A DNA stretch of 64,000 nt. Origin: Haloarcula marismortui ATCC 43049. GTDB taxonomy: Archaea > Halobacteriota > Halobacteria > Halobacteriales > Haloarculaceae. The stretch's first letter is position 1. Each line of letters starts with the position of its first letter. The notes under the pieces were generated by a model, which saw only the letters and a list, made by a program, of their open reading frames with translations, did not search any database and had not been told where the DNA came from. A program made the position numbers and the translations under genes. The DNA lies in contig NC_006397.1 in NCBI RefSeq assembly GCF_000011085.1, positions 186,001-250,000 on the forward strand, written 5' to 3'. Below are positions 1-10,033 of this stretch, piece after piece.

Positions 1-1
1 C

Positions 2-364
2 CAGTACACCGAACTGTACAGGCTGGCTGGTGGAATGGCGATCCTCTCAGTGTTGCCGAAACACCGGCGGGAATCAATCCTCGAAAGCTACGACTACCCC
101 CTTCCGGACGGTCGAAATCGGCAAGAACTCGAAGCGGAGCTCGACGAGATTCAGGACCGTGGGGTCGCCTACGGCATTGACCAGTTCCTCGAAGGCGTAG
201 CCGGTGTCGGGGCACCGCTGGTAGACAACGCCGGCAACGCGTACGGTGCAATCAGTGTCTCGGGCCCAGCGAACCGGTTGGACTCGGAACGCATCGAGAA
301 CGAACTGACCGACCTCATCCGTGGGATCTCCGGCGAACTACAGGTGAATCTCTCATACCAATAG
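2..364 (+). CDS. IclR-family regulator, C-terminal part
   Basis: This reading frame is open from the window edge, so only the last 120 or so residues of an IclR-type transcription factor are present. The visible part is the C-terminal ligand-binding domain. It contains the family pattern 'GVAYGIDQFLEGVAGVGAPL' followed by 'GAISVSGPANRL' and a short helical tail. Both patterns recur almost unchanged in the complete IclR protein at 11034-11804, which supports the call. The helix-turn-helix lies outside the window. It faces the Liv-type transporter genes and ends about 260 bases from them; that gap shows no obvious feature. IclR proteins commonly sense aromatic acids or their CoA derivatives, so control of the neighbouring catabolic genes is a reasonable inference, but nothing here shows the ligand. 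Confidence 0.85.
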   Translation, partial: QYTELYRLAGGMAILSVLPKHRRESILESYDYPLPDGRNRQELEAELDEIQDRGVAYGIDQFLEGVAGVGAPLVDNAGNAYGAISVSGPANRLDSERIENELTDLIRGISGELQVNLSYQ

Positions 365-621
365 TTCTACTAACTCGAACACCGCTGATTTGGGCGATCT
401 ATCCGCAAGACCGTTTGTTCCCCCATCCAATAAGGCGCTGACACGACAACTCCCTATTCAATAGAATAGAACGTTCCATGTGGTGTGTTTACATCAAACT
501 AGTCGCTACTGCTCGGTGCATGGCACTCGAACGATGGTCGAGGCCTTGCGTTGAGCGAGGTCCTACGCCATATGATCCAATGACCGGAGATTGGATCGAT
601 ATCTGCCGATTGTCGCCGCAA

Positions 622-1344
622 TCAGTCAGTGACACCGACGCCGAGGTGTCTGTCGAGTACTTCCTCGTCATCCTGGATCTCCGCCGCAGTTCCCTCGTGG
701 ACTATCTTGCCCTTTTCGAGGATGTACGTATACTCCGAGACCTCCAGTGCAACCGGGATGTTCTGCTCAACGACGAGTACTGTGATGCCTTGCTCGTTCA
801 GCTCACGGATGAGGTCCTCTATCTGCCGGACGACATATGGTGCGAGTCCTTCGGTCGGTTCATCAAGCAACAACAGATCCGGGTCGGCAGTCAGGGCACG
901 ACCGACTGCGAGCATCTGCTGTTCGCCACCCGAAAGGACCGACCCGTCTCTGTGTTCGCGCTCTGCAAGGTTCTCGAACATATCCAGTACGTCGTCAACT
1001 GACGGCCCCTCAGGTGACTCGGAACCGATCTCACCCATTCTGATGTTCTCTCGGACGGTCAGTTCGGGGAAGATCCGCCGCTCTTCGGGAACGAACCCGA
1101 TACCGCGCCGGATCGTCGTCTCGGAAGTGAGTGTCGTGATGTCCTCGCCGTTGAACGTTACTGACCCTCCGTTCGGGGTGATGTTGCCGACAATCGACCG
1201 GAGCGTCGTTGTTTTGCCGACCCCGTTTCGCCCGACCAGCGACACAACGCTTCCGCGTTCGACATCCATTGAGACGCCCTGTAGTACCTCAGTCATCCCG
1301 TACCCGGCCCGAACATCTTCAAGAGAGAGCAGTGGGTCGGTCAT
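622..1344 (-). CDS. livF: ABC transporter ATPase, LivF type
   Basis: One of two cytoplasmic ATPases of a branched-chain-amino-acid-type (HAAT) importer. The 240-residue length is typical. Walker A is 'GRNGVGKTT' near residue 38, the signature is 'LSGGEQQML' and Walker B is 'LLLLDEPTEGL'. The tail 'EKGKIVHEGTAAEI' is characteristic of LivF. The start codon overlaps the end of the LivG-type gene by four bases, so the two are translationally coupled. The gene is last in the operon livK-livHM-livG-livF. Liv-type systems carry branched amino acids but also aromatic acids, urea or amides. The neighbouring phenylacetate genes make an aromatic acid a plausible cargo; that is inference. Confidence 0.93.
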   Translation of the reverse strand: MTDPLLSLEDVRAGYGMTEVLQGVSMDVERGSVVSLVGRNGVGKTTTLRSIVGNITPNGGSVTFNGEDITTLTSETTIRRGIGFVPEERRIFPELTVRENIRMGEIGSESPEGPSVDDVLDMFENLAEREHRDGSVLSGGEQQMLAVGRALTADPDLLLLDEPTEGLAPYVVRQIEDLIRELNEQGITVLVVEQNIPVALEVSEYTYILEKGKIVHEGTAAEIQDDEEVLDRHLGVGVTD

Positions 1345-2105
1345 TCTCGAACACCACCGAGGTACGCATCGCGGACATCCTCGTTGTTTGCGATCTCTTC
1401 GGGTGTCCCGCTTGCGAGTTCTTCACCGCGAGTAAGGACGGTAATCCGGTCCGAGACACGCATCACAAGGTCGATATCGTGTTCGATGAGCATCAGCGAC
1501 CGGTCTGAGAGGACGTCATCGATAAGGTTCATTGTGGCCTGTGTTTCCTCGCTACTCATTCCGGCAGTTGGTTCATCAAGCATGATGAGATCAGGGTCTG
1601 TCGCCAGTACGAGACCCAGTTCAAGTCGGCGCTGGTCGCCGTATGCCAGTGCCTCTGCGTGCTCGTCAGCCCGGTCTCGAAGGCCGATCTGCTCCAGTAC
1701 CGTCCCAGTTTGCTCCGTGATCTCGTCGAATCCGTTCTTGTCACGGAACAGTGCCTCGCCGGGGTTGATCTCGTCACTGTGGACGGACTGGGCTGCCAGA
1801 CGCACATTTTCTCGAACGGTGAGGCCGCCGAAAACATTCGTAATCTGGAACGACCGCCCCAGTCCGCGGCCGACCCGTTCGTGTGGCGCGACGTTAGTAA
1901 TATCTTCACCCTTGAACCGAACGACGCCTTCTGACGGCGATAGTGCGCCAGTGATGAGATTAAACGTCGTTGTCTTCCCGGCCCCGTTTGGCCCGATAAC
2001 GCTCCTGAACTCACCATCCGCAACCGACAGTGACACGTCGTCAACAGCGGTGAGCTTGCCGAACCGCTTCGTCAGTCCATCCGTTTCGAGTACAGTCTCA
2101 GTCAT
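1341..2105 (-). CDS. livG: ABC transporter ATPase, LivG type
   Basis: Second ATPase of the HAAT importer, 254 residues. Walker A is 'GPNGAGKTT' near residue 38. The signature region reads 'LAYGDQRRLELG', the variant usual in LivG, and Walker B is 'LIMLDEPTAGM'. The segment 'RSFQITNVFGGLTVRENV' is also typical. It overlaps the permease gene upstream by eight bases and the LivF gene downstream by four, so the whole operon is tightly packed. It should form a heterodimer with the LivF-type protein below the fused permease. Confidence 0.93.
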   Translation of the reverse strand: MTETVLETDGLTKRFGKLTAVDDVSLSVADGEFRSVIGPNGAGKTTTFNLITGALSPSEGVVRFKGEDITNVAPHERVGRGLGRSFQITNVFGGLTVRENVRLAAQSVHSDEINPGEALFRDKNGFDEITEQTGTVLEQIGLRDRADEHAEALAYGDQRRLELGLVLATDPDLIMLDEPTAGMSSEETQATMNLIDDVLSDRSLMLIEHDIDLVMRVSDRITVLTRGEELASGTPEEIANNEDVRDAYLGGVRE

Positions 2106-4122
2106 CGCTTCTCACTTCCGGCTCATCCATATCTACGGACCCATCCGCGTTGTTGGCCGTCTCCAGTCGCTGTGCGACGAGAGACGGAATCGATACGATA
2201 CCGCGTGGGACGAACAGCACGAACAGGATAAACATCGTCCCGATGATAAGCCGCCACTGGTCGGTGTACGACGAGAGGAACTCCTCGGCACCGAAGAAGA
2301 CACCGGAGCCTATCATGGGACCGTACAGTGTCCCCATTCCACCGAACAGCGCAATGACGATGACTTCTCCCGAGTGAATCCAGTTGAGGGTCTGGTCCGG
2401 CGAAACGATGACAGTCGACGGACTGACTGCGAGCAGGCCGCCGGCCAGTCCAGCCATGCCGCCGCTGATGACAAACGCTCGGCGTTTGTATCTGTTGACG
2501 TCGTACCCGATGAACTCCGCCCGTTCTTCGCTTTCCCGGATCGACTGCAAGACGCTGCCGAAGGGCGCGTTCATCATGCGCCGAGCGAACAGGAACGAGA
2601 GTACCGCAATGAGCAGGGCCAGATAGTAGAACACGAACTGTTGGCCGATTTCGTACCCGAGGAGCCCGAACTCGATATTCGAGAGTGACGCCCCGAGGCT
2701 ACCGAGTCCGATGAACGCCTCAAAGCCGAGCAAGCCGTCGCTCCCGCCGGTGAAGTCGAACTTGAACACAGCGCTGTAGAGCAACTCCGCAAACGCCAGC
2801 GTAATCATCGCGAAGTACACGCCGGACACCCGGATAGAGAGGCTGCCGACGATCCAGGCCAGGATAGCACAGAGGAGAATCGCCCCGAGTAACACGACAA
2901 AAACCGACTGCGAGTAGTGCAGCATGACGAGCGCAGCGGTGTATGCGCCGACGCCGTAGAACATCGTGTGGCCGAGCGGGACCAGTCCGGCATAGCCCAT
3001 CACGATATCCAGACTCAGTGCGAAGATGGCCCAGATGAGGATCTCGTTGAGGACGACAAGGTAGTACTGATTGCCCATGAGCAGAATCGCGACTGGGGCG
3101 AGTGCAAGCGCGACAACAGCGACACCGCCGAGCCGTACCCGTGTGCTGTCTGCCAGTATCCCGCCGTACCCGCCGACGAGAATCTCGCCTTCGCCGTCTG
3201 ACTCTTCACCTCGCGTTCCGAACAGTCCTTGCGGTTTCACGAGCAACACCGCAATCATAAGCAGGTACACGGTCAACCCCTCCAGATTGGGGACGGTCAG
3301 CGTTGTGTCACCAAACGTGGCCAAGACAGTCCCACTGTAGGCTCGCATCAGCGTCTGGACGACACCGACGAGCAACCCACCGAAGACGGCCCCTCTGAAG
3401 CTACCGAGCCCACCGAGGACGACCACAACGAATGCCGGAATAATGACGCTGTTCCCCATGCCGGTGTTCACGTTCTGGTAGCCGCCAAGGACAATCCCGG
3501 CGACGGCGGCGAGCGCCGCACCGACACCGAAGACCAGCGTGTAGTACTGGTCGATGTCAATGCCGACGTTCCGAACCATTTCGCGGTCCTGCGACCCGGC
3601 ACGGATGATCATCCCGTACTTTGTCCGGTTCAGCAGGTACCACGTCACTACCGCGAGCAACGCTGCGAAAACGATCATGAAATAATTATACACAGACACC
3701 TGGACACCCAGTATGGATATTGGCTGGCTCAGGTACTCCGGGACAGCTAGCTGCCGTTGCTGTGTCCCCCAGATAAGACGGATCGCGTCATTGATGACGA
3801 GTACAAGTCCGAACGTCAGGAGAATATGATACAGCGGGTCGCGGCCATACAGCGGCCGGACAGTTGTTCGCTCGATGGCGGCACCGATGAGACCGACGAC
3901 GACCGGTGCAACCACTATCGCGATCCAGAACCCGGTCCCCGCACCGAACGGCGCAATGATGCTCAGAGCGAAATACGCACCGAGTGCGAACAGTTCGCCA
4001 TGGGAGAAGTTGATCACGTCCATGACGCCGAAGATGACTGACAGTCCGGCGGCTAGCAGGACATACACCATCCCCAGGGTGAGGCCATTCAGCAGTTGTT
4101 CGATGAAGTCGGCAGCAACCAT
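2098..4122 (-). CDS. Fused LivH-LivM permease of a HAAT ABC importer
   Basis: A 674-residue membrane protein that joins the two permease subunits usually made separately. Residues 1 to about 300 are LivH-like ('LTLGMVYVLLAAGLSVIFGV', 'VVLGGLGSFRGAVFGGLLVG'). Residues from about 325 are LivM-like ('LSLDIVMGYAGLVPLGHTMF', 'FGGMGTLYGPMIGSG'). A hydrophilic linker containing 'GTRGEESDGEGEI' lies between them. Each half has the coupling segment expected to contact one ATPase. The gene starts eight bases after the lipoprotein gene ends and overlaps the next gene. No stop codon or frame change is visible at the junction, so the fusion is read through as one protein. Confidence 0.9.
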   Translation of the reverse strand: MVAADFIEQLLNGLTLGMVYVLLAAGLSVIFGVMDVINFSHGELFALGAYFALSIIAPFGAGTGFWIAIVVAPVVVGLIGAAIERTTVRPLYGRDPLYHILLTFGLVLVINDAIRLIWGTQQRQLAVPEYLSQPISILGVQVSVYNYFMIVFAALLAVVTWYLLNRTKYGMIIRAGSQDREMVRNVGIDIDQYYTLVFGVGAALAAVAGIVLGGYQNVNTGMGNSVIIPAFVVVVLGGLGSFRGAVFGGLLVGVVQTLMRAYSGTVLATFGDTTLTVPNLEGLTVYLLMIAVLLVKPQGLFGTRGEESDGEGEILVGGYGGILADSTRVRLGGVAVVALALAPVAILLMGNQYYLVVLNEILIWAIFALSLDIVMGYAGLVPLGHTMFYGVGAYTAALVMLHYSQSVFVVLLGAILLCAILAWIVGSLSIRVSGVYFAMITLAFAELLYSAVFKFDFTGGSDGLLGFEAFIGLGSLGASLSNIEFGLLGYEIGQQFVFYYLALLIAVLSFLFARRMMNAPFGSVLQSIRESEERAEFIGYDVNRYKRRAFVISGGMAGLAGGLLAVSPSTVIVSPDQTLNWIHSGEVIVIALFGGMGTLYGPMIGSGVFFGAEEFLSSYTDQWRLIIGTMFILFVLFVPRGIVSIPSLVAQRLETANNADGSVDMDEPEVRSDD

Positions 4123-4130
4123 TGTGCTAC

Positions 4131-5378
4131 CTACATCTCACAGCCGAGGTCACTGGCTGGTGGCAGCGTCTCCGAACCCGGGACCTGCTCGAGGAGTTCG
4201 ACGTCCGCTGAACCACCATCGCCTTCGACGATTTCAGCCATCCACGTCGGATTCGTGGCCTGATGGTCGCTCTCCCGAAGCGTAATGTCCCCCAGTACTG
4301 TCGTGAACGTGCCACCTTCCAGAGCGTCTCGGACATCCCCCGGTTCGGTGCTCCCAGCCTCGTGCATTCCCTTGGCCATCAGCCGCATCGAGTCATAGCC
4401 GACGCGGGCGAAGTTGCCGGGCTGCCTGTCGTTCTCGCTGGAGTAGGCCTCAACGAACGCCTGATTGTCTCCCGTTTCGAGCGAGGGGTCGTACCGAGCG
4501 CCGCCGAATGTGCCGACGCTGTTTGCCCCAGTCCCGGCACGGACACTCTGGAACGTCTGGGTCGGCCCGACAACAGCGATCTGGTCGGTGAGACCCTGGT
4601 CCGCGGCCTGATTGGTGAAGTTCACCAGATCACCACCAGTCATCCCCAGTACGACCACGTCAGCGTCGGAGTTGCTGATCTGCGTGATGAACGAGCCGTA
4701 GTTGCTTGCACCCAGCTCCGACGTTGATGTCCCGACCTCGGTGTAGTCGTCGCTGGCACTTTCCATACGCCTGCTCGTGCGGTTGTACACCGAATCGCCG
4801 TACGCGTAGTCCGCGTAGTGGAACCAGACGTTGTTCCCCAGATTGTTGACTGAATACGACGATATCGCCTCGGCAATCTGTGCAGTGTTCGTTTCAAAGC
4901 GGAACACCCATTCGTTGCAGGCAGACCCAGTGATCGGAACGGCTGCACCACCGGGGAAGTAGATGTGCTCCGACTGAGCGGCAAAGTCATTCAGCCCGAG
5001 CGCCACGGAGCTGGAAATCGCACCGAATACGAACTCCGCCCCGTCTTCCTGAACGACGCGCTGTGCCTCAGACTGTGCAGCGCCGGCCTCGGTTTCTGTA
5101 TCGCCCGTCACTAGCTCGAACTCGAAGTCGTAGTCGTCGTTGTTGTTTATCTCCGTTACAGCGAGTTCGGCCCCGGTACGCTGGCCCGGTCCAAGAGAAC
5201 TGAACGGGCCAGTCATTGGGTTCAGGCTCGCAACAGTCACTGCCGCCTCGCCGCCTGTTGACCCGCCTTGACAGCCGGCGAGCCCAAGCGCGCCGGCTGC
5301 CCCGGCAGCGGCAATGAACTGTCTCCGTGAACGGTCGATTCCCACACTACTGTCTGGTGAGGTACCTTCGCTCGACAT
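4131..5378 (-). CDS. Liv-type substrate-binding lipoprotein
   Basis: The extracellular binding protein of the importer, about 415 residues (Peripla_BP_6 family). The start at 5378 is chosen because it gives a twin-arginine signal ('SRRQFIAAAGAAGALG') and then a lipobox 'LAGC', as usual for haloarchaeal lipoproteins. An in-frame start 63 bases further upstream would add a tail with no signal features, and a TATA-like element lies about 30 bases upstream of 5378. The mature protein has the family motifs 'SLNPMTGPFSSLGPGQRTGA' and 'EFVFGAISSSVALGLNDF'. It is the first gene of its operon. The ligand cannot be read from sequence; a phenylacetate-like acid is suggested only by context. Confidence 0.9.
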   Translation of the reverse strand: MSSEGTSPDSSVGIDRSRRQFIAAAGAAGALGLAGCQGGSTGGEAAVTVASLNPMTGPFSSLGPGQRTGAELAVTEINNNDDYDFEFELVTGDTETEAGAAQSEAQRVVQEDGAEFVFGAISSSVALGLNDFAAQSEHIYFPGGAAVPITGSACNEWVFRFETNTAQIAEAISSYSVNNLGNNVWFHYADYAYGDSVYNRTSRRMESASDDYTEVGTSTSELGASNYGSFITQISNSDADVVVLGMTGGDLVNFTNQAADQGLTDQIAVVGPTQTFQSVRAGTGANSVGTFGGARYDPSLETGDNQAFVEAYSSENDRQPGNFARVGYDSMRLMAKGMHEAGSTEPGDVRDALEGGTFTTVLGDITLRESDHQATNPTWMAEIVEGDGGSADVELLEQVPGSETLPPASDLGCEM

Positions 5379-5406
5379 AGGTTCATTATCTATTGTTAAG
5401 CAAATC

Positions 5407-5415
5407 GTATTAAAG
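5407..5415 (-). promoter_or_regulatory. TATA-like element of the Liv operon
   Basis: On the minus strand this reads CTTTAATAC. It is centred about 33 bases before the ATG at 5378, so transcription would begin within roughly six bases of that codon. This supports the shorter start of the binding protein. Confidence 0.55.
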
Positions 5416-5507
5416 CCTTGCCCCCTGTCGGCGCGTCTCACGCTGTTCGCTGCGTTCAGTCGCGCGCTATCGCGTCCTGTCGCTCACGCTTCCCGGTGCC
5501 GTAGTGA

Positions 5508-8357
5508 CTAGCTGGTGCTGTCGTCCTGTCTGTACAGCCACGCAAGCACAGTCCCGAGTACCGCGGTGACCCCAGTGAGTGTGGTAAAGCCGGGCCCACT
5601 GGCGTCCGTCCCGGTGTTTGCCTCCGTCGCTGTGTTTGTGCTCTCTGTTTCTTCGGTAGCTGTCGGGCCGCTCGCCACAGTATTCTCGTCTGTCTCAGTG
5701 CCGTCACTCGTCGGCGTGTCACCGATAGCAGCACCAGCTGTATTTGCTGGCCTCGACAGCGTTCGGGTCTCGGCTGTGGCGGACTCGATATCTGCGTCGG
5801 CGAACAACAACTGCTTGTACTCGAAATTCTCGAACATCGCCAGCTGGTCGTCGTAATGCTCGCCAGTAGTGCCGTCCGAAGCGACGTAGCCGTCGTTTCC
5901 GGGCGGGAGGATGTTCTCTGCCTTCGGGTCGTCGCTGAGCCGGACAACGTGATTCTCAGTCCCGCGGTTCAGCAGCGCCGTGTTCCCCGCGGACGTGACG
6001 CCGATAGGCATCCCGAACAGCGCGAGGTTATCGAACTCGTGCAGGGCCGCCTCACGCCGCCAGGTCGCCGGCTCACCGTCGTATTGCTCGGCGAGTTCGC
6101 TCACGGCGGTTCGGAACGCGCTGATTAGCGCGTCCGTGATATCTCCATCGGCGTACTCGGCCTGTGTCGCCAGTGCTGTCTCCGCCGGGTTGAGGACCCG
6201 CATCAGGGTGCCGCGACCGTAGTCGTAGCTAAGGAAGTACGATGCTGGCCCGTATGCGCTCCCGAACGTCTCGCTGAAAACCTCCTCCAGGATGTACGGA
6301 AACGTCGCATCCCAGATGGTGTAGCCAGCAGAGTGTCGGCCTTCGTTGTCTTCGCCGTCGGCCTGCGCGAAGTGGTCCCACGAGGCCAGTTCGTCGCGTG
6401 CTTGCTGTTCGGTATTAGAGAGGTCTGCGTCTGCAAGCGCGTCGAGCAGATGGTCTCTGTACCGAATCGAACGCAGGTCGGTGAAAGAGATGTCGTAGAT
6501 AACGGTCTTCAGGAAGTCATAATCGACTGTCCCCTCCTTATCTAACCGCTGCTCAAGCAGATTGATGATCCGTTGCACGCGGTGGTCGGTCGACCATGAA
6601 TAGCTCAGGTCACCGTTGTTCCACGCGGGCGCAGGTTTGTTGTTCCACTGTGCCGAGTACCCCGGATTGGGATTGATCGCGTAGGGGACATCACCGTCAG
6701 CCGCACGGAGGTAGTCCGCCGACGTGAGTTCGTATTGTGTTCCATCGGCTGGCAACCGAGTGTCCCAGTCGACTGCTTCGCTATCCGGGTACCGACCCAG
6801 ATGGACATACGCGATGTCACCATCCTTGTCGGCCCACATGAAGTTCAGCGCATAGTCACAGCGCTGTGCTGACTCCCGGAACTCCTCGGCGTCCGTCGCG
6901 AACTGACACTCATAGAAGGCTCGCCAGCAGTTCATGTGCCGACCGGCGTATGACTTCGTCTGCGCCAGTGCTTCGCCGTTGTCGGGGTCCCACTGGGTCA
7001 CAACACCGTGGCGTGTGAACCGCTCTGTATACGTTACGTCCTCGCCATCGGCGACAGTGATTGTCTGCTCGGCCGTTTCAACCTCATACTCCTCACCACG
7101 GAAGGTGTACGTGTCCGGGCCGGACGAGTTGGTCGTGATCGATTCCGTAAACATCTGGATGCAGTTGTCGATCCCGGCAGTCGAGGTCATTGCCCCGTTG
7201 CGATTGTGTCCGAACATAATGAACGGATACCCCGTAACGGTGACACCGGCGACGTCGAAGTCCGGGCCATGCAGGCTTGCCTCGTACATTATCGAGGGAG
7301 TGTTGAACCCCATCTGGGGCCCACCCATCAGTAGCGCATCGCCACTGGCCGTGATATCACCCTGAACAGCGAGGGCGTTGCTGCCGTACTTGATCGGGAG
7401 GCCAAGACTGTCGAGTCCGGACGCAAGCGTTCGCATCCGCTCTATCTCTCCGTCGTGCATCCCTTCGGCATCAGATGGCGGCGTGTAGTCCCCGCCAGTC
7501 ACCAGGTTGCTCGGTGTCGCAGACGGACCGCTGGCCCCGCGCGTCACCCTGTCTGTCTGCTGTCCTCCGGCCACATTGGGTGTCGGCCCTGCGCCCACGT
7601 CAGTATAGGGTGGGGCATAGATATCCGATGGCTGGACCGTCGAGGTCGGACAGCCAAGGTCGTCGCCTCACTGCAGGTCCTCGAACAACTCCAGCGCACG
7701 TTGTTCGCTCCCGGTTTCCTGCGTGAGTGCGTCGAGAACAGTCGCACTGAGCGTTTCAAGCTGGAAGCCGCTGAAATACGCCATACTGGCGACGAACATC
7801 CCGGCGGCGTCTGTCGTGGTAAATTCCTCAGGCTCGAACCCGTGTTCCTGAAACGCCTGATGGAACTCCAGTTCCTCGCTCTCACGAACTTCGGTAATGT
7901 ACCGGTTGATACCGTCGGTAAACGCCTGCAGGACCGCTCGCTGGTCCGCTGTCAACTGTTCAGCAGCCTGCTCGTCGAGTGATGGCTCGCCGGCGGTGTT
8001 GTGCCGCGCCTCGATATCGAACTGGACCCAGTCGGTGTCCCCGTCACCTGAACCGAGGACCGCCGCGACAGTCCCGTGATAGTACCGCCGGTACAGTTCT
8101 AGCTGATAGAGCCGGTCTGCCGCGGTTGCATATCCGAACCCGTAGAACACCGGCGCGCGGCTGTCAGCGTCGCGGGCGTAGATGTGTGGGACGCCGTAGT
8201 CGTCTCGTCGTATCGTGACCGTGGCATCGTCTTCCTGCGCGTACGCCAACTCCGTCTCAACGGCTCCGATACCGGTCATGCCGGTAACCGCCGCGCCTGT
8301 CTTCAGAAGCGTTCGTCGTGAAAGGTGCTGCCACGACTGCTGGTGCTGTGCTGACAT
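5508..8357 (-). pseudogene. Penicillin-acylase-family enzyme with one in-frame TGA
   Basis: An Ntn-hydrolase of the penicillin G acylase family, which cleaves acyl side chains (often phenylacetyl) from amides. The N-terminal part (7668-8357) starts with a twin-arginine signal ('LSRRTLLKTGAAVTG') and has the family motif 'RDDYGVPHIYARD'. Translation stops at TGA, 7668-7670. The same frame continues with 'GDDLGCPTSTVQPSDIYAPP' and reaches the self-processing site 'YGSNALAVQGD' about 95 residues later, whose serine would become the beta-chain nucleophile. No frame change is needed, so one substitution explains the break; a TGG tryptophan codon is the simplest ancestor. The C-terminus has a Thr/Glu-rich stretch, then 'GPGFTTLTGVTAVLG' and a basic end, resembling a PGF-CTERM anchor. 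A sequencing error is possible. Confidence 0.85.
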
Positions 8358-8377
8358 CCCGTAGTTGACAGTCTGGA

Positions 8378-8392
8378 TATTTAATAAATATT
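8378..8392 (-). promoter_or_regulatory. TATA element of the acylase gene
   Basis: The minus strand reads AATATTTATTAAATA, centred 27-28 bases before the ATG at 8357. This predicts a leaderless message and fixes the start ahead of the twin-arginine signal. The promoter looks intact even though the gene is interrupted. Confidence 0.6.
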
Positions 8393-8564
8393 TGGGGATA
8401 TGTCTGGCCACACCGACAGCATGGCTCTCCAGTTCTGGTATCAACGTCGGTCACTCCCCGTGGCGCGCTGGACAAATTCGCCCAGCGGCTGCCATTCTCC
8501 CAATGACCGTATCAAGATACCCTAACAGCGGGTAGCTGAGACGATAGCTGTCGGCAACTGCCAA

Positions 8565-9851
8565 TCAATTGCGATGGTCGTAGACCCGCTGAATCTTGCC
8601 GACTTCGGTTCGCTCGATAGTCCCGGGGTTGACGAGGTTAAGCTGGTCCGGAGTGAACGAAAGCACGGATTGCAGGCGAGACAGAACGTCGTCACGGAGT
8701 TCGCTGTGGTCTTTGCTGGACCCTTCGGCGCGCTCAACAGTGAGTTCCATGACGTCGAGATTGTCCTCCTCGTAGAGGTCGATCCGGTAGTATGGCGCGA
8801 CGCCGTTGATGTCAAGCACTGCGTGTTCGATTTCGCTTGGATAGAGGTTCACGCCGCGGACAATGAGAAGGTCGTCGGTTCGACCGGTGACGTTGTCCAT
8901 CCGTACCATTGTCCGCCCACACGCACACTCGTCGTAATTTAGCGTCGTCAGGTCACCCGTTCGGTATCGTATCACCGGCTGTGCCTGCTTGGTAAGCGTC
9001 GTGAGAACGAGTTCGCCCTCTTTGCCCGCCTCGAGTGGCTCTTTCGTGCGTGAATCGATAACCTCCGGGTAGAAGTGGTCTTCCCAGATGTGGAGTCCGT
9101 CCTGCGCTTCGTGACATTCCGCAGCCACACCGGGGCCGATAATCTCTGAGAGCCCGTAGTTGTTGATCCCGGTGGCGTTCAGTGCGGTCTCGATTTCCAT
9201 TCGCATCGGCTCTGTACACGTCTCAGCGCCGTAGGAGACAACCGAAATCGGAAGCGCCTGCGGGTCATATCCCATCTCCTCGGCCGTTTCGGCGAGGTAC
9301 AGTGCGTATGACGGGGTACAGGCCAGCACGTCGGTGCCAAGATCAGCGGCGAGTTCGACCTGCCGCTGCGTGCCGCCACTGCTGGTCGGAACGACGGTCG
9401 CTCCGAGTTCTTCAGCGCCCTCGTGAAAACCCATCCCACCGGTAAACAAGCCATAGCCGTAGGCGTTCTGAACCGTATCGTCGGGCTCCACACCAGCAGC
9501 CGACAGCGACCGCGCCATCGTCTTGCCCCACAACTCCAGATCTGCATCGACGTAGGAGACGATCTTGGGTTTCCCGGTCGTGCCAGAGGAGGCATGAAAA
9601 CGGCTGACCTCGTCGTCATCGACGGCGAAGAGTCCGTCTGGATATTCGTCTTCGAAGTCCTCCTTGGTCGTCATCGGGAGCGAACTGATGTCGGCAATCC
9701 CGTCAATATCCGTCGGAGAGACCCCTGCGGCATCGAGCCGGTCTCGGTAAAATGGCACATTTTCGTACACGTAGTTCACGATTGACCGGAGCCGCTCGCT
9801 CTGCACGCTCCCAAGCTCGGCGCGGTCGAGACACTCGTTACTGTGGTACAT
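8565..9851 (-). CDS. paaK: Phenylacetate-CoA ligase
   Basis: AMP-forming ligase of 428 residues that activates phenylacetate to phenylacetyl-CoA in the cytoplasm. The ATP loop is 'SSGTTGKPKIVSY' near residue 88. 'YGLSEIIGPGV' and 'DHFYPEVID' follow mid-protein, and the C-terminal lid begins at 'GRTDDLLIVRGVNLYPSEIE'. All are PaaK signatures. It is closely similar along its whole length to the ligase at 17593-18882, so the two are recent paralogues. A Cys pair in 'ECACGRTMVRM' is also shared. It stands alone, downstream of the divergent VOC gene and upstream of the acylase. Specificity for phenylacetate is inferred from family and from the epoxidase genes in the window. Confidence 0.9.
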   Translation of the reverse strand: MYHSNECLDRAELGSVQSERLRSIVNYVYENVPFYRDRLDAAGVSPTDIDGIADISSLPMTTKEDFEDEYPDGLFAVDDDEVSRFHASSGTTGKPKIVSYVDADLELWGKTMARSLSAAGVEPDDTVQNAYGYGLFTGGMGFHEGAEELGATVVPTSSGGTQRQVELAADLGTDVLACTPSYALYLAETAEEMGYDPQALPISVVSYGAETCTEPMRMEIETALNATGINNYGLSEIIGPGVAAECHEAQDGLHIWEDHFYPEVIDSRTKEPLEAGKEGELVLTTLTKQAQPVIRYRTGDLTTLNYDECACGRTMVRMDNVTGRTDDLLIVRGVNLYPSEIEHAVLDINGVAPYYRIDLYEEDNLDVMELTVERAEGSSKDHSELRDDVLSRLQSVLSFTPDQLNLVNPGTIERTEVGKIQRVYDHRN

Positions 9852-10033
9852 ACGCAGCCGCTTCGACTAGCACCGGGAAAAAGTTCGGGGACCACCAGCG
9901 CAGATGACGGTTGATACGGTGACCGCACAAAACAGGACGGCTGAAGGCTGGTTCGCAGTTCAGTAGCGCTTTCTGCCACTGCGAGGGCGGCCACGGAGAC
10001 AAACGTAATCACGGCCTCTACTCCCGACCCGAG

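Noticed and set aside
7668-7670. Selenocysteine or other recoding at the TGA of the acylase gene
   Set aside because: Haloarchaea are not known to make selenoproteins, no recoding hairpin is apparent, and the aligned residue is most simply Trp. A nonsense change or sequencing error is simpler.
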